From: Carposina sasakii
Lineage: Eukaryota; Arthropoda; Insecta; Lepidoptera; Carposinidae
Assembly: GCA_014607495.2 (NCBI GenBank)
Contig: CP053172.1
Location: forward strand, 2,742,888-2,806,887
DNA: 64,000 nt
Reading direction: 5' to 3'
Under the pieces are notes generated by a model that ran no database searches, had not been told where the DNA came from, and was given only the letters and a program-made list of their open reading frames with translations. Of this stretch, positions 22,301 through 31,288 are shown piece by piece. A program made the position numbers and the translations under genes. Each line of letters starts with the position of its first letter. The first letter of the stretch is position 1.

Positions 22301-25300
22301 GCAATCCCTTTTTACACACCAAGTAGAAACACTTGTCTTATCTAGTTATTACTTAGCTCTGTGGATTTGACGTTTAAAAGTGAGACATCTCGCTCTCACC
22401 AAACTCATCATACCGGTGCTGTAGTGTAGTAAGCGGATTCTTGAGTGGAGATCGCGCCTCGGCAGGCGTAGCGTTGGGCGCCCTTCGGCCAGATGGACCG
22501 ATGACTTAAGGAGGCTAGTAGTGACTGGATGGCAAAAATATGAGATCCTTGTGAGCCTTGTGGCGTGTTCAGGTGGAGGCCTACGTCCATCAGTGGACTG
22601 CAATAGTCTGAGGTCGACCTGTAGTGGCGCCATCTATACGTACATACATAAAATTTCGCCTCTTACCCTGCGGGGTAGGTAGAGATCACGGAGTACCATT
22701 TGCTACGGTCCTTAGAAACCCTTTTTCGCTTCATCTACTTTCATGATATTTTTCATGCACGCTCGTCGGTTTAGGGTACTCTTCTCTAGAATCTCATAAT
22801 TTTGGCCGGTGAAAATCTGTCACCACTTCCATTCACTTTTCCATTGTACACTTTCTTTGTCAGTCTACTTTCATTCATCCTCTCCACATGCCCAAACCAC
22901 CTCAAAATACATTTTTTTCTCAATTTTCTTCAAGTCTTCATTTATACATACGTATATTGATGACTAGTGTACGTCCGCGACTCTGTCCGCGTGGACTGCA
23001 CAAAAATAAAATGTCGATATTATCCGGGATAAAAACCTTCTCCAGGTAAGATAAAAAGTAGCCTATATGTTAAGTGGGACCTGTCACAATATATTCCTGA
23101 AAACTGCATCGAAATCGGTTTAGCCGTTTCTGAGATTAGCGTGCACAAACATCGATCCGTTACAATTTTGTTATATGTATATAGAATATAGATGTGAATT
23201 AATACCACGTGGGACTTAATATGCTGGTGAAAAGTGGGTGTGTAACTGGAACACTTCTGCTCAACCTCTTTGGGGGATAATGTTCGCGACTCTATGTATC
23301 TCTCTCTCTCTCTCTCTCTAGTCGGTCCCTCATTACTTAGGATCGTGGTCGCTGGAGCTTTTCAAGTGAACGATTCTTCTCCATCGATTCCGGTCAGAAG
23401 CAGCCTTCACCACCTCGTAGAATCTAGGTAGGGATGAAACCCCTTTCACTTGGTCAGACCATCGTGTTGGTGACCGGCCTCGCGATCTCTTTCCTTCGGT
23501 ATTGCCAACAATGACCTATTTTTCAAGGCCATCATCTATGTATGTATGTATCATCATTTACAGCCCTGAGAAGTCCACTGTTGGACATAGGCCTCCCCCA
23601 ACAACCTCCATTCCGACCGGTCGGAAGCAGCCTGCATCCAACCGACGCCCGCAACCTTGGCCAGGTCATCCGTCCACCTCGCGGGTGGCCTTCCCACGCT
23701 GCGCTTGCCGATACGTGGTATCCACTCTAGAACTTTCCGACTCCATCGGCCATCAGTTCTTCGAGCTATGTGCCCTGCCCATTGCCACTTCAGCTTGCTG
23801 GACCGTTCAGCTATGTCGGTGATCTTTGTACGTCTGCGGATCTCCTCATTTCTGATTCGATCACGCAGAGAGATCCCAAGCATAGCTCTCTCCATCGCTC
23901 GCTGTGCGATCCTGAGCTTTTTTATGAGGCACATAGTTAGAGACCACGTCTCGGCACCGTAGGTCATCACCGGCAGCACGCACTGGTTGAACACCTTCGT
24001 CTTTAAGGACTGGGGTATCTTGGACACAAATAAGCTTCGTAGTTTTCCGAACGCTGCCCAGCCGAGTTGGATTCGCCGAGTTACCTCCTTCTCAAAGTAT
24101 GTATATATTAATGATATTCCATTCTACGATAGATACGCGACAGGCCGCACAACCGGCGTGGTGTTAGACGCAGGCGATGGCGTCACACATGCGGTGCCGA
24201 TATACGAGGGGTTTGCGATGCCGCACAGCATTATGAGGGTTGATGTGGCTGGCAGAGACGTCACTAGGTATCTCAGGTGAGTCTATGGAGTATGTGGCTG
24301 CTTTCAATGGTCAGACTAGGTAGACGCGCGGTCTCATAATGAAATGTTTAGTTGTAAAAGGTGGCACGAGTGAACCTATATAAGGTCTATCCAAAATTAG
24401 TGTTTATCTTTTGCCACGAAACTAGGTAGGTAAAAAAAAACAATTTTTACTATAGGACCAACTCCGAAATATTGAAAAAAAAAATCAGCTGTTCCATACC
24501 TTTCAGTGGCCGCGTGGTGCGGGCAGAGTAGACTTCGGTACACCCCATGTCTGCCTGTGGGTATCGTACGAGGCGATTAAGGGTTTCCGGGAGGTGGGCA
24601 GCAGCGCCTCCCGTGCTGACAATATAGTCCGAAATACAAACTGCCGTTACCAACCCGCCTGCCCATGGTAACTATGAGCAAATACCCGCCATGGTAGTCT
24701 TGTCTCGTGCCCTGGGGAGGCCTACGTCCAGCAGTGAACTGCAATAGGTTGATGATGATGATGATGATGATACCTTTCAGTGCTATAATTATTCGAGATT
24801 GTATGGAACAGCTGATTTTTTTTTTCAATATTTCGGAGTTGGTCTCATAGTGAAAGTTGTTTCTTTTTACCTACCTAGTTTCGTGTCAAAAGATAACCAC
24901 TAATTTTGGATAGAACCTATAGGTATATAAACGTATCACTGATCGGAGTAGGCAGGTAGGGCTATTTTCGGGGGGATAATGGGCGTGACTATATGTTAAT
25001 AAAACAAATTTTTCCAGACTGCTTCTCCGTAAAGAGGGAGTTAACCTCAGAACCTCAGCGGAATTGGAGATAGTGAAAGCGATAAAAGAACGAGCCTGTT
25101 ATCTCTCACCAAATCCTCTTAAAGAAGAGACTTTAGACACAGAACGAGCCCAGTATATGTTACCCGACGGCACACAGTTGGAGGTAAGTCTATTTCATAT
25201 AACTATACATACTAAAAAAAAGTAAAAAATAAAAAAAATACTACAGCTGCTTCTCTTCCCGGGCATACTGTCTTGGTGTTTTGTAGGCGATGGGCTGACC

Positions 25301-27319
25301 ACCTGTCACTACTAACCGAATTTGTACATCTCAACTATACCCTCGAAATTGGTCAGAAGTGGCACCATGTGGTTCTATCGGCCCTTGATGCTCTGCCTAC
25401 CCCGTAAGGGATATAGGCGTGATTATATGTATGTATGTATACACCAGGAGTGATGGCGTTTTAGCGTTTTTGCCTTTCCACTATCGATATAAACAGAGCT
25501 ATTAATAACTAGATAAACTAAGTGGATGTACTTTGCATGTAAAAAATAAACTTAAGAATAAGAATAGACACTCGTTCTCGAGCCTGGACTGAATGAATTA
25601 GGGCTGATAGAAGTGGTTTGCAATCCCTTTTTACATACCAAGTAGAAACACTTGCCTTGTCTAGTTATTAATTAGCTCTGTGGGTTTGACGTTTAAAAGT
25701 GAGACATCTCGCTCTCAGCAAATTCATCATACGAGTGCAGAAAGAGTCATTAATGACAAAATTTTGTACAGTGGGTAGTGAAGGCTAGGCAAAAATCCCC
25801 CATCTTAGCCGATACGTGTGCAGATAGGTCATAAATCTGCTCTAAGTTAAATAACTAATTTATGTAATGTTCAAGATTGGTCCGGCGAGGTTCAGGGCAC
25901 CGGAAGTACTCTTTAGGCCGGATCTCATTGGAGAAGAATGTGAAGGTATTTCAATCAATATAAATTATAATAATAATATGAGGTTGCCAAACGGCATATC
26001 TTTATAGCGTTTAGCTTGGAACGAGTCAATTAAATCATTAGTTACTGCGCTATGGACAAAGAGCATGCTATTTTTAAAAGCTATACGTTATATTAGCTAC
26101 CACTAATACATACAGAATAACGTAGGAGCCTTCAGCCCCGTTTGACAAATGTTGCTTGAGCTGATGCGGGGCTTCACTAAAATAAATGCTGCGTCTCCTT
26201 CCGTGACAGTGGAATTAACTTTATGATCCTTAGTTCTAGCATAGAGGAATAAGATATCATAGAGTGCTAATGTCCAGTCCTTGACCGTAACTGTGAGGTA
26301 CCGGTAAGTCTCATGGTGCATCGAGGCAGTTAGTAGGAGATCAGCTCTCTATGACATCGTTTTCCTTTATGGTTCTGGCTACCCTATTTTGGGGACATTA
26401 AAGCATTGGCTTCTCTCATTTCATATTTATTTCGCAGGTCTTCACGAAGTGCTAATGTTCTCCATCCAGAAGTCGGACATGGATCTGCGTAAGGTGTTGT
26501 ATCAGAACATAGTCCTGAGCGGAGGATCCACGCTGTTCCGAGGGTTTGGAGACAGACTGCTGGCGGAGATTAGACGCCTGGCGCCTAAGGATATGAAGAT
26601 TAGAGTGAGTGGATACTGTTTGCATACACTATTGCAGTCCACTGCTGGACGTAGGCCTCCCCCAGGGCACGCCACAAGGCTACTGCCACAGGGGGTTTTT
26701 GCCCATAGTCACCACGCTGGGCAGGCGGGTTGGTGACCGCAGTGTGATTGGATTACGTTATGCCCACCTCCCAGAAACCCGCGCCTTTTACAATACCCAC
26801 GGGGAGACACGGGGTGGTGCTATTCTACTCTGCCGACACCACACAGCGTATTTACATACAAACATACATATAGTCGCCCATTATTCTCCAAAAAGTTTGG
26901 ACTGAAGAGTGCAAATTACACAGCCAATTTTTACCAGTTAGCCTATTAAATCCCACGTGGTGAGGGTGAGCCTACCGTCGATTTTCGGGCACAAACAGCA
27001 ATTCAGCTAGCGGTAACGAATGCCATAGGAAATGTTCTCGATTCATTCAAAGTAGGTATTATAAGCCCACACGGGACTCAATAGGCTAATTGATGAAAAG
27101 TGGGTGTGCAATTTGCACGCTTCTGCGCAACCTCTTTGGGCGTGACCAGTAAACTAACCCACAATTTCCTCACAGATCTCGGCGCCGCAAGAGCGCCTCT
27201 ACTCCACATGGATAGGCGGCTCGATTCTCGCCTCTCTCGACACATTCCGCAAGATGTGGGTTTCGAAAAGAGAATACGACGAGGAGGGACACCGCGCGGT
27301 GCACCGGAAGACGTTCTAG
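19385..27319 (+). CDS. Arp1: Actin-related protein 1 (centractin), dynactin subunit
   Basis: Nine exons join in phase to 376 codons plus TAG, exactly the length of animal Arp1: 19385-19432, 19687-19751, 20717-20891, 21817-21968, 24133-24276, 25018-25183, 25876-25945, 26438-26604 and 27176-27319. All introns are GT-AG. Arp1 forms the short actin-like filament of dynactin, which links dynein to cargo on microtubules. Diagnostic segments are [36 protein letters not shown] (phosphate-1 loop, residue 17 on), [40 protein letters not shown] (phosphate-2, residue 159 on), [33 protein letters not shown] (adenosine motif, about 301-314) and the C-terminal [20 protein letters not shown]. The GALEGxLFxGPxAEEHRG segment separates Arp1 from conventional actin. 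Introns are crowded with repeats, including an antisense RTE LINE ending 34 bp before exon 5. No frameshift or stop is seen, so the gene looks functional. Confidence 0.97.
19955..20215 (+). repeat. RTE tail fragment and adjoining repeats (Arp1 intron 2)
   Basis: 19955-20004 is the last part of an RTE LINE (CCTATGTCCAACAGTGGAC and an ATGATGATGATGATAAT tail). 20005-20215 follows with a GGCTTCGC...GCGAAGCC palindrome, then AACCTTCCTTGTGAATCACT and GATCTAAGCATATATAAGG blocks that recur at 20961-21035, 43341-43680 and 53560-53635. Confidence 0.6.
20515..20671. repeat. SINE body fragment followed by inverted SINE 3' end
   Basis: 20515-20590 is a + strand piece of the tRNA-SINE body also seen at 16335-16553 (ACCCACGACACAAGACCTTA). 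Immediately after its AATATTTATTT end, 20592-20671 is the 3' end of the RTE-tailed SINE in - orientation (CTTCTTCTTCAGCC, GCAGTCCACTGCTGGACGTA). Both lie in Arp1 intron 2, just before exon 3. Confidence 0.65.
20892..21459. repeat. Arp1 intron 3 repeats
   Basis: 20961-21035 has the CTCCGGCTTCGCACCGGTGC and AACCTTCCTCTTGAATCACT blocks. 21195-21330 (GGAGGTGGGACTATGAA, GCCATGACGTCATGATAGGG, GGAGCTTCAGCG) recurs inverted at 51760-51890. No gene. Confidence 0.55.
21460..21640 (-). pseudogene. mariner transposase N-terminal fragment
   Basis: On the - strand the frame reads [15 protein letters not shown], then [17 protein letters not shown]. The MELxRxDFR start and the APSxxTVxxWFxEFxR helix-turn-helix segment are those of mariner-type transposases. 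The middle is frameshifted or replaced and the catalytic DDD part is absent. It lies in Arp1 intron 3. Confidence 0.75.
21976..22425. mobile_element. MITE with ~70-bp inverted termini (Arp1 intron 4)
   Basis: Left end GCACCGGTATGATGAATTTG with GAGAGCGAGATGTCTCACTT; right end is the complement, finishing TCATCATACCGGTGC. The inside (GTGGATGTACTTTGCATG, CACTCGTTCTCGAGCC, GAAGTGGTTTGCAATCCC) is shared with the 5'-shortened copy at 25480-25737. No transposase. Confidence 0.8.
22429..22615 (+). pseudogene. RTE-clade LINE 3' fragment, second subfamily
   Basis: The + strand reads [20 protein letters not shown] and [14 protein letters not shown], the C-terminal RTE ORF motif seen intact in the - strand copy at 23550-24098 ([14 protein letters not shown]). 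It continues into GCCTTGTGGCGTG and GGAGGCCTACGTCCATCAG, then GGACTGCAATAGTCTGAGG. That final 60-70 nt is the closest visible match to the 3' end of the SINE at 24509-24770. Confidence 0.75.
22660..22925 (-). pseudogene. Decayed LINE fragment ([10 protein letters not shown] motif)
   Basis: The - strand frame has [20 protein letters not shown] and, later, a [14 protein letters not shown] end. Both are standard C-terminal landmarks of a non-LTR reverse transcriptase ORF. Stops and a frameshift break it in the middle. Confidence 0.7.
22971..23195 (+). repeat. Dispersed repeat, 'ATCCGGGATAAAAAGTAGCC' family
   Basis: Contains CTCTGTCCGCGTGGACTGC, TTATCCGGGATAAAAAC, AAGTAGCCTATATGTTAAGT and ATCGAAATCGGTTTAGCCGT in order. 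Other copies: 41757-42090, 45800-46098, 60218-60534 (+) and 53346-53550 (-). No coding potential and no TIR. It resembles 3'-end material of a larger retroelement. Confidence 0.65.
23196..23549. repeat. Repeat debris before the RTE element
   Basis: 23200-23285 is part of the ACCACGTGGGACTTAAT family (also 41490-41615, 56560-56765). A short (TC)n tract is at 23300-23321. 23340-23510 resembles LINE 3' sequence but gives no clean frame. Confidence 0.5.
23550..24098 (-). mobile_element. 5'-truncated RTE-clade LINE, antisense in Arp1 intron 4
   Basis: An uninterrupted - strand frame covers the last ~180 residues of an RTE-type endonuclease/reverse transcriptase ORF. Landmarks are the GWAAFGKL start, [60 protein letters not shown] and [11 protein letters not shown] before the stop. 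The RT catalytic YADD and the endonuclease are absent through 5' truncation. The intact frame suggests a recent insertion. Its broken 5' end is only 34 bp from the acceptor of Arp1 exon 5. Confidence 0.85.
24380..24930. mobile_element. Foldback MITE split by a SINE
   Basis: The flanks 24380-24508 and 24771-24930 are inverted copies of each other (GGACCAACTCCGAAATATTG against CAATATTTCGGAGTTGGTC; AAATCAGCTGTTCCATACC against its complement). They form one palindromic element interrupted by the SINE at 24509-24770. Lies in Arp1 intron 5. Confidence 0.75.
24509..24770 (+). mobile_element. Full-length SINE with 12-bp target duplication
   Basis: The 262-bp insert starts GCCGCGTGGTGCGGGCAGAG and ends GAACTGCAATAGGTTGATG plus an ATG microsatellite. 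It is flanked exactly by TACCTTTCAGTG on both sides (24497-24508 and 24771-24782). This defines both element ends. The last ~65 nt (CTTGTCTCGTGCCC, GGAGGCCTACGTCCAGCAG) match the RTE LINE ends in this window, as expected for a SINE using that LINE's machinery. Confidence 0.9.
25184..25479. repeat. Arp1 intron 6 repeat fragment
   Basis: 25365-25440 (CTATCGGCCCTTGATGCTCT to TATATGTATGTATGTAT) duplicates 1320-1405 and ends in (GTAT)n. The rest is unremarkable. Confidence 0.5.
25480..25737. mobile_element. Second copy of the 21976-22425 MITE, left-truncated
   Basis: Shares GTGGATGTACTTTGCATG, CACTCGTTCTCGAGCC, GAAGTGGTTTGCAATCCC, TGACGTTTAAAAGTGAGACA and the ATTCATCATACGAGTGC end. The left terminus is reduced to the AGCTATTAATAACTAGATAA part. 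Lies in Arp1 intron 6. Confidence 0.7.
26155..26397 (+). repeat. Copy of the 3150-3378 repeat family (Arp1 intron 7)
   Basis: GATGCGGGGCTTCACTAAAA at the start and TTCTGGCTACCCTATTTTGG at the end match the family. It finishes about 40 bp before exon 8. Confidence 0.6.
26628..26846 (-). mobile_element. RTE-tailed SINE, minus orientation (Arp1 intron 8)
   Basis: Complement of the SINE defined at 24509-24770: CAGTCCACTGCTGGACGTAG, GGCTACTGCCACAGGGGG, TAGTCACCACGCTGGGCAGG, then CACCTCCCAGAAACCC and TCTACTCTGCCGACACCAC. Nearly full length with several substitutions. Confidence 0.8.
26930..27150. repeat. Pieces of the ACCACGTGGGACTTAAT family
   Basis: 26945-27010 (CGTGGTGAGGGTGAGCCTAC) and 27065-27150 (GGACTCAATAGGCTAAT, GAAAAGTGGGTGTGCAA) correspond to inverted and direct parts of the family seen at 56560-56765 and 60950-61065. 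Lies in Arp1 intron 8. Confidence 0.5.
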
Positions 27320-27410
27320 TCGTGTTGGAGGTTCCGGGGGCTGACGGCAGATGGCGCTGTTTGGTGTGTCGTTATTTTCTGCGGTGGTCACTGCGTTTCC
27401 TCCATTGGTA

Positions 27411-27600
27411 GAGTCCGTTTCATAGAAAAACTCCTAAGCTTGGTTTCGGAACTACTGTTCGTTTCATCGTATAGTTCCGATGGATGATGATGGCGCTAGT
27501 CACTATGTGTATGACCACATTTTTTGTCACTGCATACAAAAAATGGTAGTTCCGAAATCAGGCATAGGAGTTATTCATTGAAACGGATAATAGGAGGTGA
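27411..27600. mobile_element. Short inverted-repeat element just after Arp1
   Basis: Ends are inverted: CCGTTTCATAGAAAAACTCC with GGTTTCGGAACTAC at the left, and GTAGTTCCGAAATCAG to TTGAAACGG at the right. The centre (CACTATGTGTATGACCACAT, ACTGCATACAAAAAATG) recurs at 40262-40385. It starts 91 bp after the Arp1 stop, so it is probably transcribed in the 3' UTR. Confidence 0.65.
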
Positions 27601-28064
27601 TACACCGTTAAAATGGCGTTGATATAAAAAAAAGTGTTATGTTGTGCCGGTAGATGGCGTTGATTTGAGGCTTACCGCTCAGATTTGTAATGCATTAACC
27701 GCAATTAGTGTAATTTATTTCTTAGCTAATTAATGCCCTCCTTGAAATAACAGCAAAAACCTAAGCATCGCGTTATTTTCTAATTTAAACCATAACAGGT
27801 CGCAACTAGAAAGTTGCTGTCAAACATGACAATTATGTATTTTATCAATTTATCAAACTTGATTAAAAGTCGGAATAGTAGGATTTAATTTTTACCCAAC
27901 TGCGCAAGAATGAGGGTTATGTTTTTCGATGTACGTATGTATGAAGTAAGTAGGTATGTATGTTTGTATGAATATATCTTTGGCACGATCTAGAATCTAG
28001 AGTCTAACCAGCTGGTCGCATTTGCACTTAAGGGGTATCATTAAATTCGTCTTAGTGACTAGAG

Positions 28065-28202
28065 CAGTGGTTCCCAAAGTGGTCCAGGTGGACCCCCAGG
28101 GGTCTACAGGAGACTCGACGGGGGTCTACGTTGGCGTGAAAAAATTGAGGTTCACAATTAATTTGTATGTGATGTGAGAAATAAAAGTTTGGGAACCTCT
28201 GG
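28065..28202. mobile_element. hAT-type MITE, 138 bp, exact 8-bp duplication
   Basis: Begins CAGTGGTTCCCAAAG and ends CTTTTATT...TTTGGGAACCTCTG (inverted: CAGAGGTTCCCAAA). Flanked by GACTAGAG at 28057-28064 and 28203-28210. The CAGxGGTTCxCAAA terminus and 8-bp duplication are typical hAT features. A longer copy in the other orientation is at 47467-47662. Confidence 0.9.
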
Positions 28203-28405
28203 ACTAGAGTGACGTTGGTGACAATGGGTCAAAATTTTACACAGGTGTATCAATATGGCAGGGTGTTTTCCTTTAAATACATGAGGTTATTCTCTTATTT
28301 CAATCAAGCGCATAGTTTATATTTATTAGGTTGGCAATAAAATCAACTAACGTCATCTACCGGACATGTGTATGAAAGTGCTAATTTATATAAATAATAA
28401 TAGTA

Positions 28406-28556
28406 TGGACGATTCCGGCAGTCACACTTAAATCTAAACGTTAATTTAGTTCTATCTGTCCTTTTCTCTCTCAGCCATTTATGTTAAGAACGGAGAGAGA
28501 TAGACCTGACTAGATTAGTAGGTTTACGTTTGTAAGTGTGACTCCCGGAATCGACC
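28406..28556. repeat. Imperfect foldback (GATTCCGGCAGTCACACTT)
   Basis: GACGATTCCGGCAGTCACAC and TCTAAACGTTAATTTAGT at the left pair with ACTAGATTAGTAGGTTTACG and GTGTGACTCCCGGAATCG at the right. The whole could fold as a stem of about 65 bp with mismatches. Confidence 0.6.
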
Positions 28557-28628
28557 CTAGTATTTAATTAAACAAATGTGTCGTATTTATTTAAGTATGC
28601 TGATGTTTTTTTTTTTAATAAACCACTT

Positions 28629-28731
28629 AGGGGTCATCCATAAATTACGTCACACGAATTCACAATGTCACATTTTTACGACTCCCTCCCTCCCCCTTAA
28701 CCTGTGACGTAATATATGGATGGCCCCTTAT
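28629..28731. mobile_element. Short palindromic MITE
   Basis: AGGGGTCATCCATAAATTAC and GTCACA at the left pair with TGTGACGTAATATATGGATG and GCCCCTT at the right. The central pyrimidine-rich CTCCCTCCCCCTTAACC and right end recur at 58610-58715. Confidence 0.7.
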
Positions 28732-28770
28732 CGCTGTTGTAGCTAAGAGATTATTTACTATAAAATGATT

Positions 28771-28902
28771 AATAAAGAAATGGAAAAAATTCCTCACCCG
28801 GGTGGGAATCGAACCCACGACCTCTGCATTCCGCGTGTCAGCGCTCTAACCACTGAGCCACCGGGTCAATTACTCGGATGACGAATTTTACCATCTCTTT
28901 TC
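28771..28902 (-). mobile_element. tRNA-like SINE copy
   Basis: On the - strand it has a tRNA-like core: GACCCGGTGGCTCAGTGGTT (acceptor and D arm), GGTTCGATTCCCACCC (T arm). The flanks GAGATGGTAAAATTCGTCAT and GGAATTTTTTCCATTTC are shared with 30432-30560, 58771-58915, 59045-59225 and 61276-61452. Those conserved flanks, and the poorly paired anticodon stem, show a repeat family rather than a functional tRNA gene. Confidence 0.8.
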
Positions 28903-29121
28903 TAAATTATTATTAAGATTATTTACTTTTAAAGACTTGCAACTATAAGAGACTTTATGGGGTCTGAAAGGCCTGATAAGTGATTTTGTTGAAAGGAATA
29001 TCCTGGCAGGTACGCCATTTTTGTAAAATGTAACTAATATCACGGAATCTGTTCAGATTGGCATAAAATACCTTTTTTAGGATTCACAAGAGATACTTAT
29101 CTAACTCTATTACTACTAGTA

Positions 29122-29285
29122 AGCCTAGCATGACCTGCGAAACACGTTATGATAAACCGATTTATCGACATTTTGCCTGTCAAAATACGATAAATATAGC
29201 CGCCGCCATGTTGAATTTTGTATAGAGACGATACGATATCGTACGATACGATATCCACGATACGTCGTCATGCTAGGGGGGCAGG
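29122..29285. repeat. Foldback element, CCTAGCATGAC ends
   Basis: CCTAGCATGACCTGCGAAAC at the left and GTCGTCATGCTAGG at the right are inverted. A degenerate relative of the left half is at 20302-20400. Internal CGATACGATATCGTACGATA is itself palindromic. Confidence 0.5.
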
Positions 29286-30301
29286 TATTGCTACTTATCT
29301 TAAAACGAAATACAAATTCTAGATACTGCCATCTTCTAAAAGCATTGATTTTATAGTGTCAAGACAAAAGAAGCTTATACTTCTTAGGGCTGATCTTTCC
29401 AATGGTCCGATAGGCTAACCGAAGGCGAAAGTTGATGTTATCTCTATATTGATCAAGTTTTACGGAATCAAAATCGGCTTTTAAAGGGAGGCGCTGCTGC
29501 CCACCTCCCGGTACCTATTAATCGTGTTAAAATATGGATAAAACTATTTATATAACTTAATGTGGTTAAGGTGTGTAAAATCTAGATACATAAAGTTCTC
29601 AATATACTCCCATTCTAGAGTAGCCAGAAATGCACTCATTCATTAAACTACAAAGATTTATGTCTCTGCTTTACTTTGAATTCGGAATTCATTTTGTATA
29701 TTGGTCTAAGAAGTACCTATACAATGAATGTATAAAGAATAATGGACAGAGTGTTGCGACTACACAGAGTGAAGCATTCATAGTAAGCTCGGCAACGATA
29801 TTTCATGGAGTAGGGATGTGTATTGACGCGTTATTCACACACACATACAAATCAGTGAGCTCGACGCCTACTGGAAAATACGCACACATGCCCAACGCGC
29901 CGCCATTTCTGTGCTTCAATCTGTGCAGTGACAGCATTATGTCCGTTGTTCTTTATACGTTCATGCCTATACATAAGCAAGCCATAATTTTTTGGCATGC
30001 TTTGTTACTTATTAGATATAAGTAATGCAATGTTTAAGTATAATTTTAGCTTGTATAGTGTAAAGACATTTTTGTATTGCAAATAAATTATTTAATTCCA
30101 GATATTACCAGTTTTTTGTTTGTCATATGCAAATGTTTTAGAATTTAGCAGAAAAACACATATTTATGACATAATTACCTATAATTCATTAAATAACGGA
30201 TTTACAAAGATGGAATTTGTGGGTAGTGCAAAATAATTACTTACACTAGCAACATTTTATTTGATCTTTACTAGCTTATAAACTAGGTGTAGATATCCAC
30301 T
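29286..30301. other. Intergenic DNA between Arp1 and ATP synthase e
   Basis: 29488-29520 is a scrap of the RTE-tailed SINE (CTGCTGCCCACCTCCCGG). A 131-codon open frame at 29630-30025 has no recognisable domain and no typical start context; I do not call it a gene. Confidence 0.45.
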
Positions 30302-31288
30302 CTACTTAGCTGGTGCAAACAGAGCTTCCAGATTCTTGATTTCCACTGAAAAGAAATATACTCATTAGGTCATGGAGTAGAATTCATAAATCTTTCAAAG
30401 TAAGAATAGTTACTCATTATAAAAAAAATTCATAAAGAAATGAAAAATTTTTCACCCAAGTGAGATTTGAACTCACAACCTCTCGCAAACCGTGCTTTCG
30501 CTCTAACCAACTGAGCTATCGGGTCAATTAACTCGGATGACAAATTTTACCATCTCTTTTACATTACATTTTTGGCAATGTTAGTTATTAATCCATGGAA
30601 GTCTTGCTTTAAAAATTTATGGCACTGCAAAATTGATTCTAAAAAGGTTTTAATAACACCACCATTTAATACAGGCAAAGGTATAAATCAATTTCAAAAA
30701 TAGAAGAATAGGAAACTTTTCAAATTCTTCACCTGCAGAAGCCAAATCCTTCTCTGCCTTTAACTTTGCATCCCTGATGGGTTTTTCACGGGCTTCAATT
30801 TCACGTAGTTTGTTTTCTTTCTTTGATAACCTGTTTTGGTGGAAAGCCCCATACAGGATACCAGCACCGAGGAATGACCAGCGACCAAACTGAAGGCATG
30901 ACAAAGAATAGTTATATTATCAGAAGAAAAAGTTCAAGTTTTTGAGAGATTTTAAAAAGTGTTCAATGGCACAAGATGGGCCACGGATAAAACAAATTTT
31001 TAAATAAAACAAAAGCCTATTTCAATGTTCAAATTTTTTAGGTTATATTGATAATTTTGTTGAAACTGGGCACTTACCTTACCCATTCTTCTATCTGAAT
31101 AAATACTTATTAGATAGAGCTAAACCTTTTTTATACAGAGAGACAAAATTAGTAAAGTTTTTAATGTGAATGTTAACTAAAATGATCTGAATAAGTATTA
31201 CATAATTCAAAGATATTTTAAATAAATAGTATCATACCCTGATCAATGGAGATACTCGTACTGGAGGTCCGTAAGGTAAGTCAGACAT
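30302..31288 (-). CDS. ATPsynE: ATP synthase subunit e, mitochondrial
   Basis: Exons 31288-31238, 30889-30733 and 30345-30302 join to 83 codons plus TAG. Junctions are ATCAGG/GTATGA to CTTCAG/TTTGG and TGCAG/GTGAAG to TTTCAG/TGG. Subunit e is a small membrane protein of the Fo sector; with subunit g it supports ATP synthase dimers and crista shape. The N-terminus MSDLPYGPPVRVSPLIRFGR leads into the membrane segment FLGAGILYGAFH, which has the GxxxG dimerisation motif (GILYG). A long charged helix follows (KKENKLREIEAREKPIRDAK) and the end is KNLEALFAPAK. The order and length are those of insect subunit e. Reading on past exon 2 without splicing would give a false tail, so the third exon is needed. 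Intron 2 contains a tRNA-like SINE. Confidence 0.95.
30432..30560 (-). mobile_element. Older copy of the tRNA-like SINE
   Basis: Complement contains GACCCGATAGCTCAGTTGGT and GAGTTCAAATCTCACTTGGG between the usual GAGATGGTAAAATTTGTCAT and TTTCATTTCTTTAT flanks. More diverged than the other copies. Lies in intron 2 of the ATP synthase e gene. Confidence 0.75.

Noticed and set aside
29630..30025. 131-codon open frame
   Set aside because: No domain, odd composition, AT-rich context and no splice or promoter support; length is within chance for this composition.
30650..30732. Unspliced tail of ATP synthase subunit e
   Set aside because: It reads through a donor (TGCAG/GTGAAG) into intron; a third exon at 30302-30345 gives the expected subunit e C-terminus.
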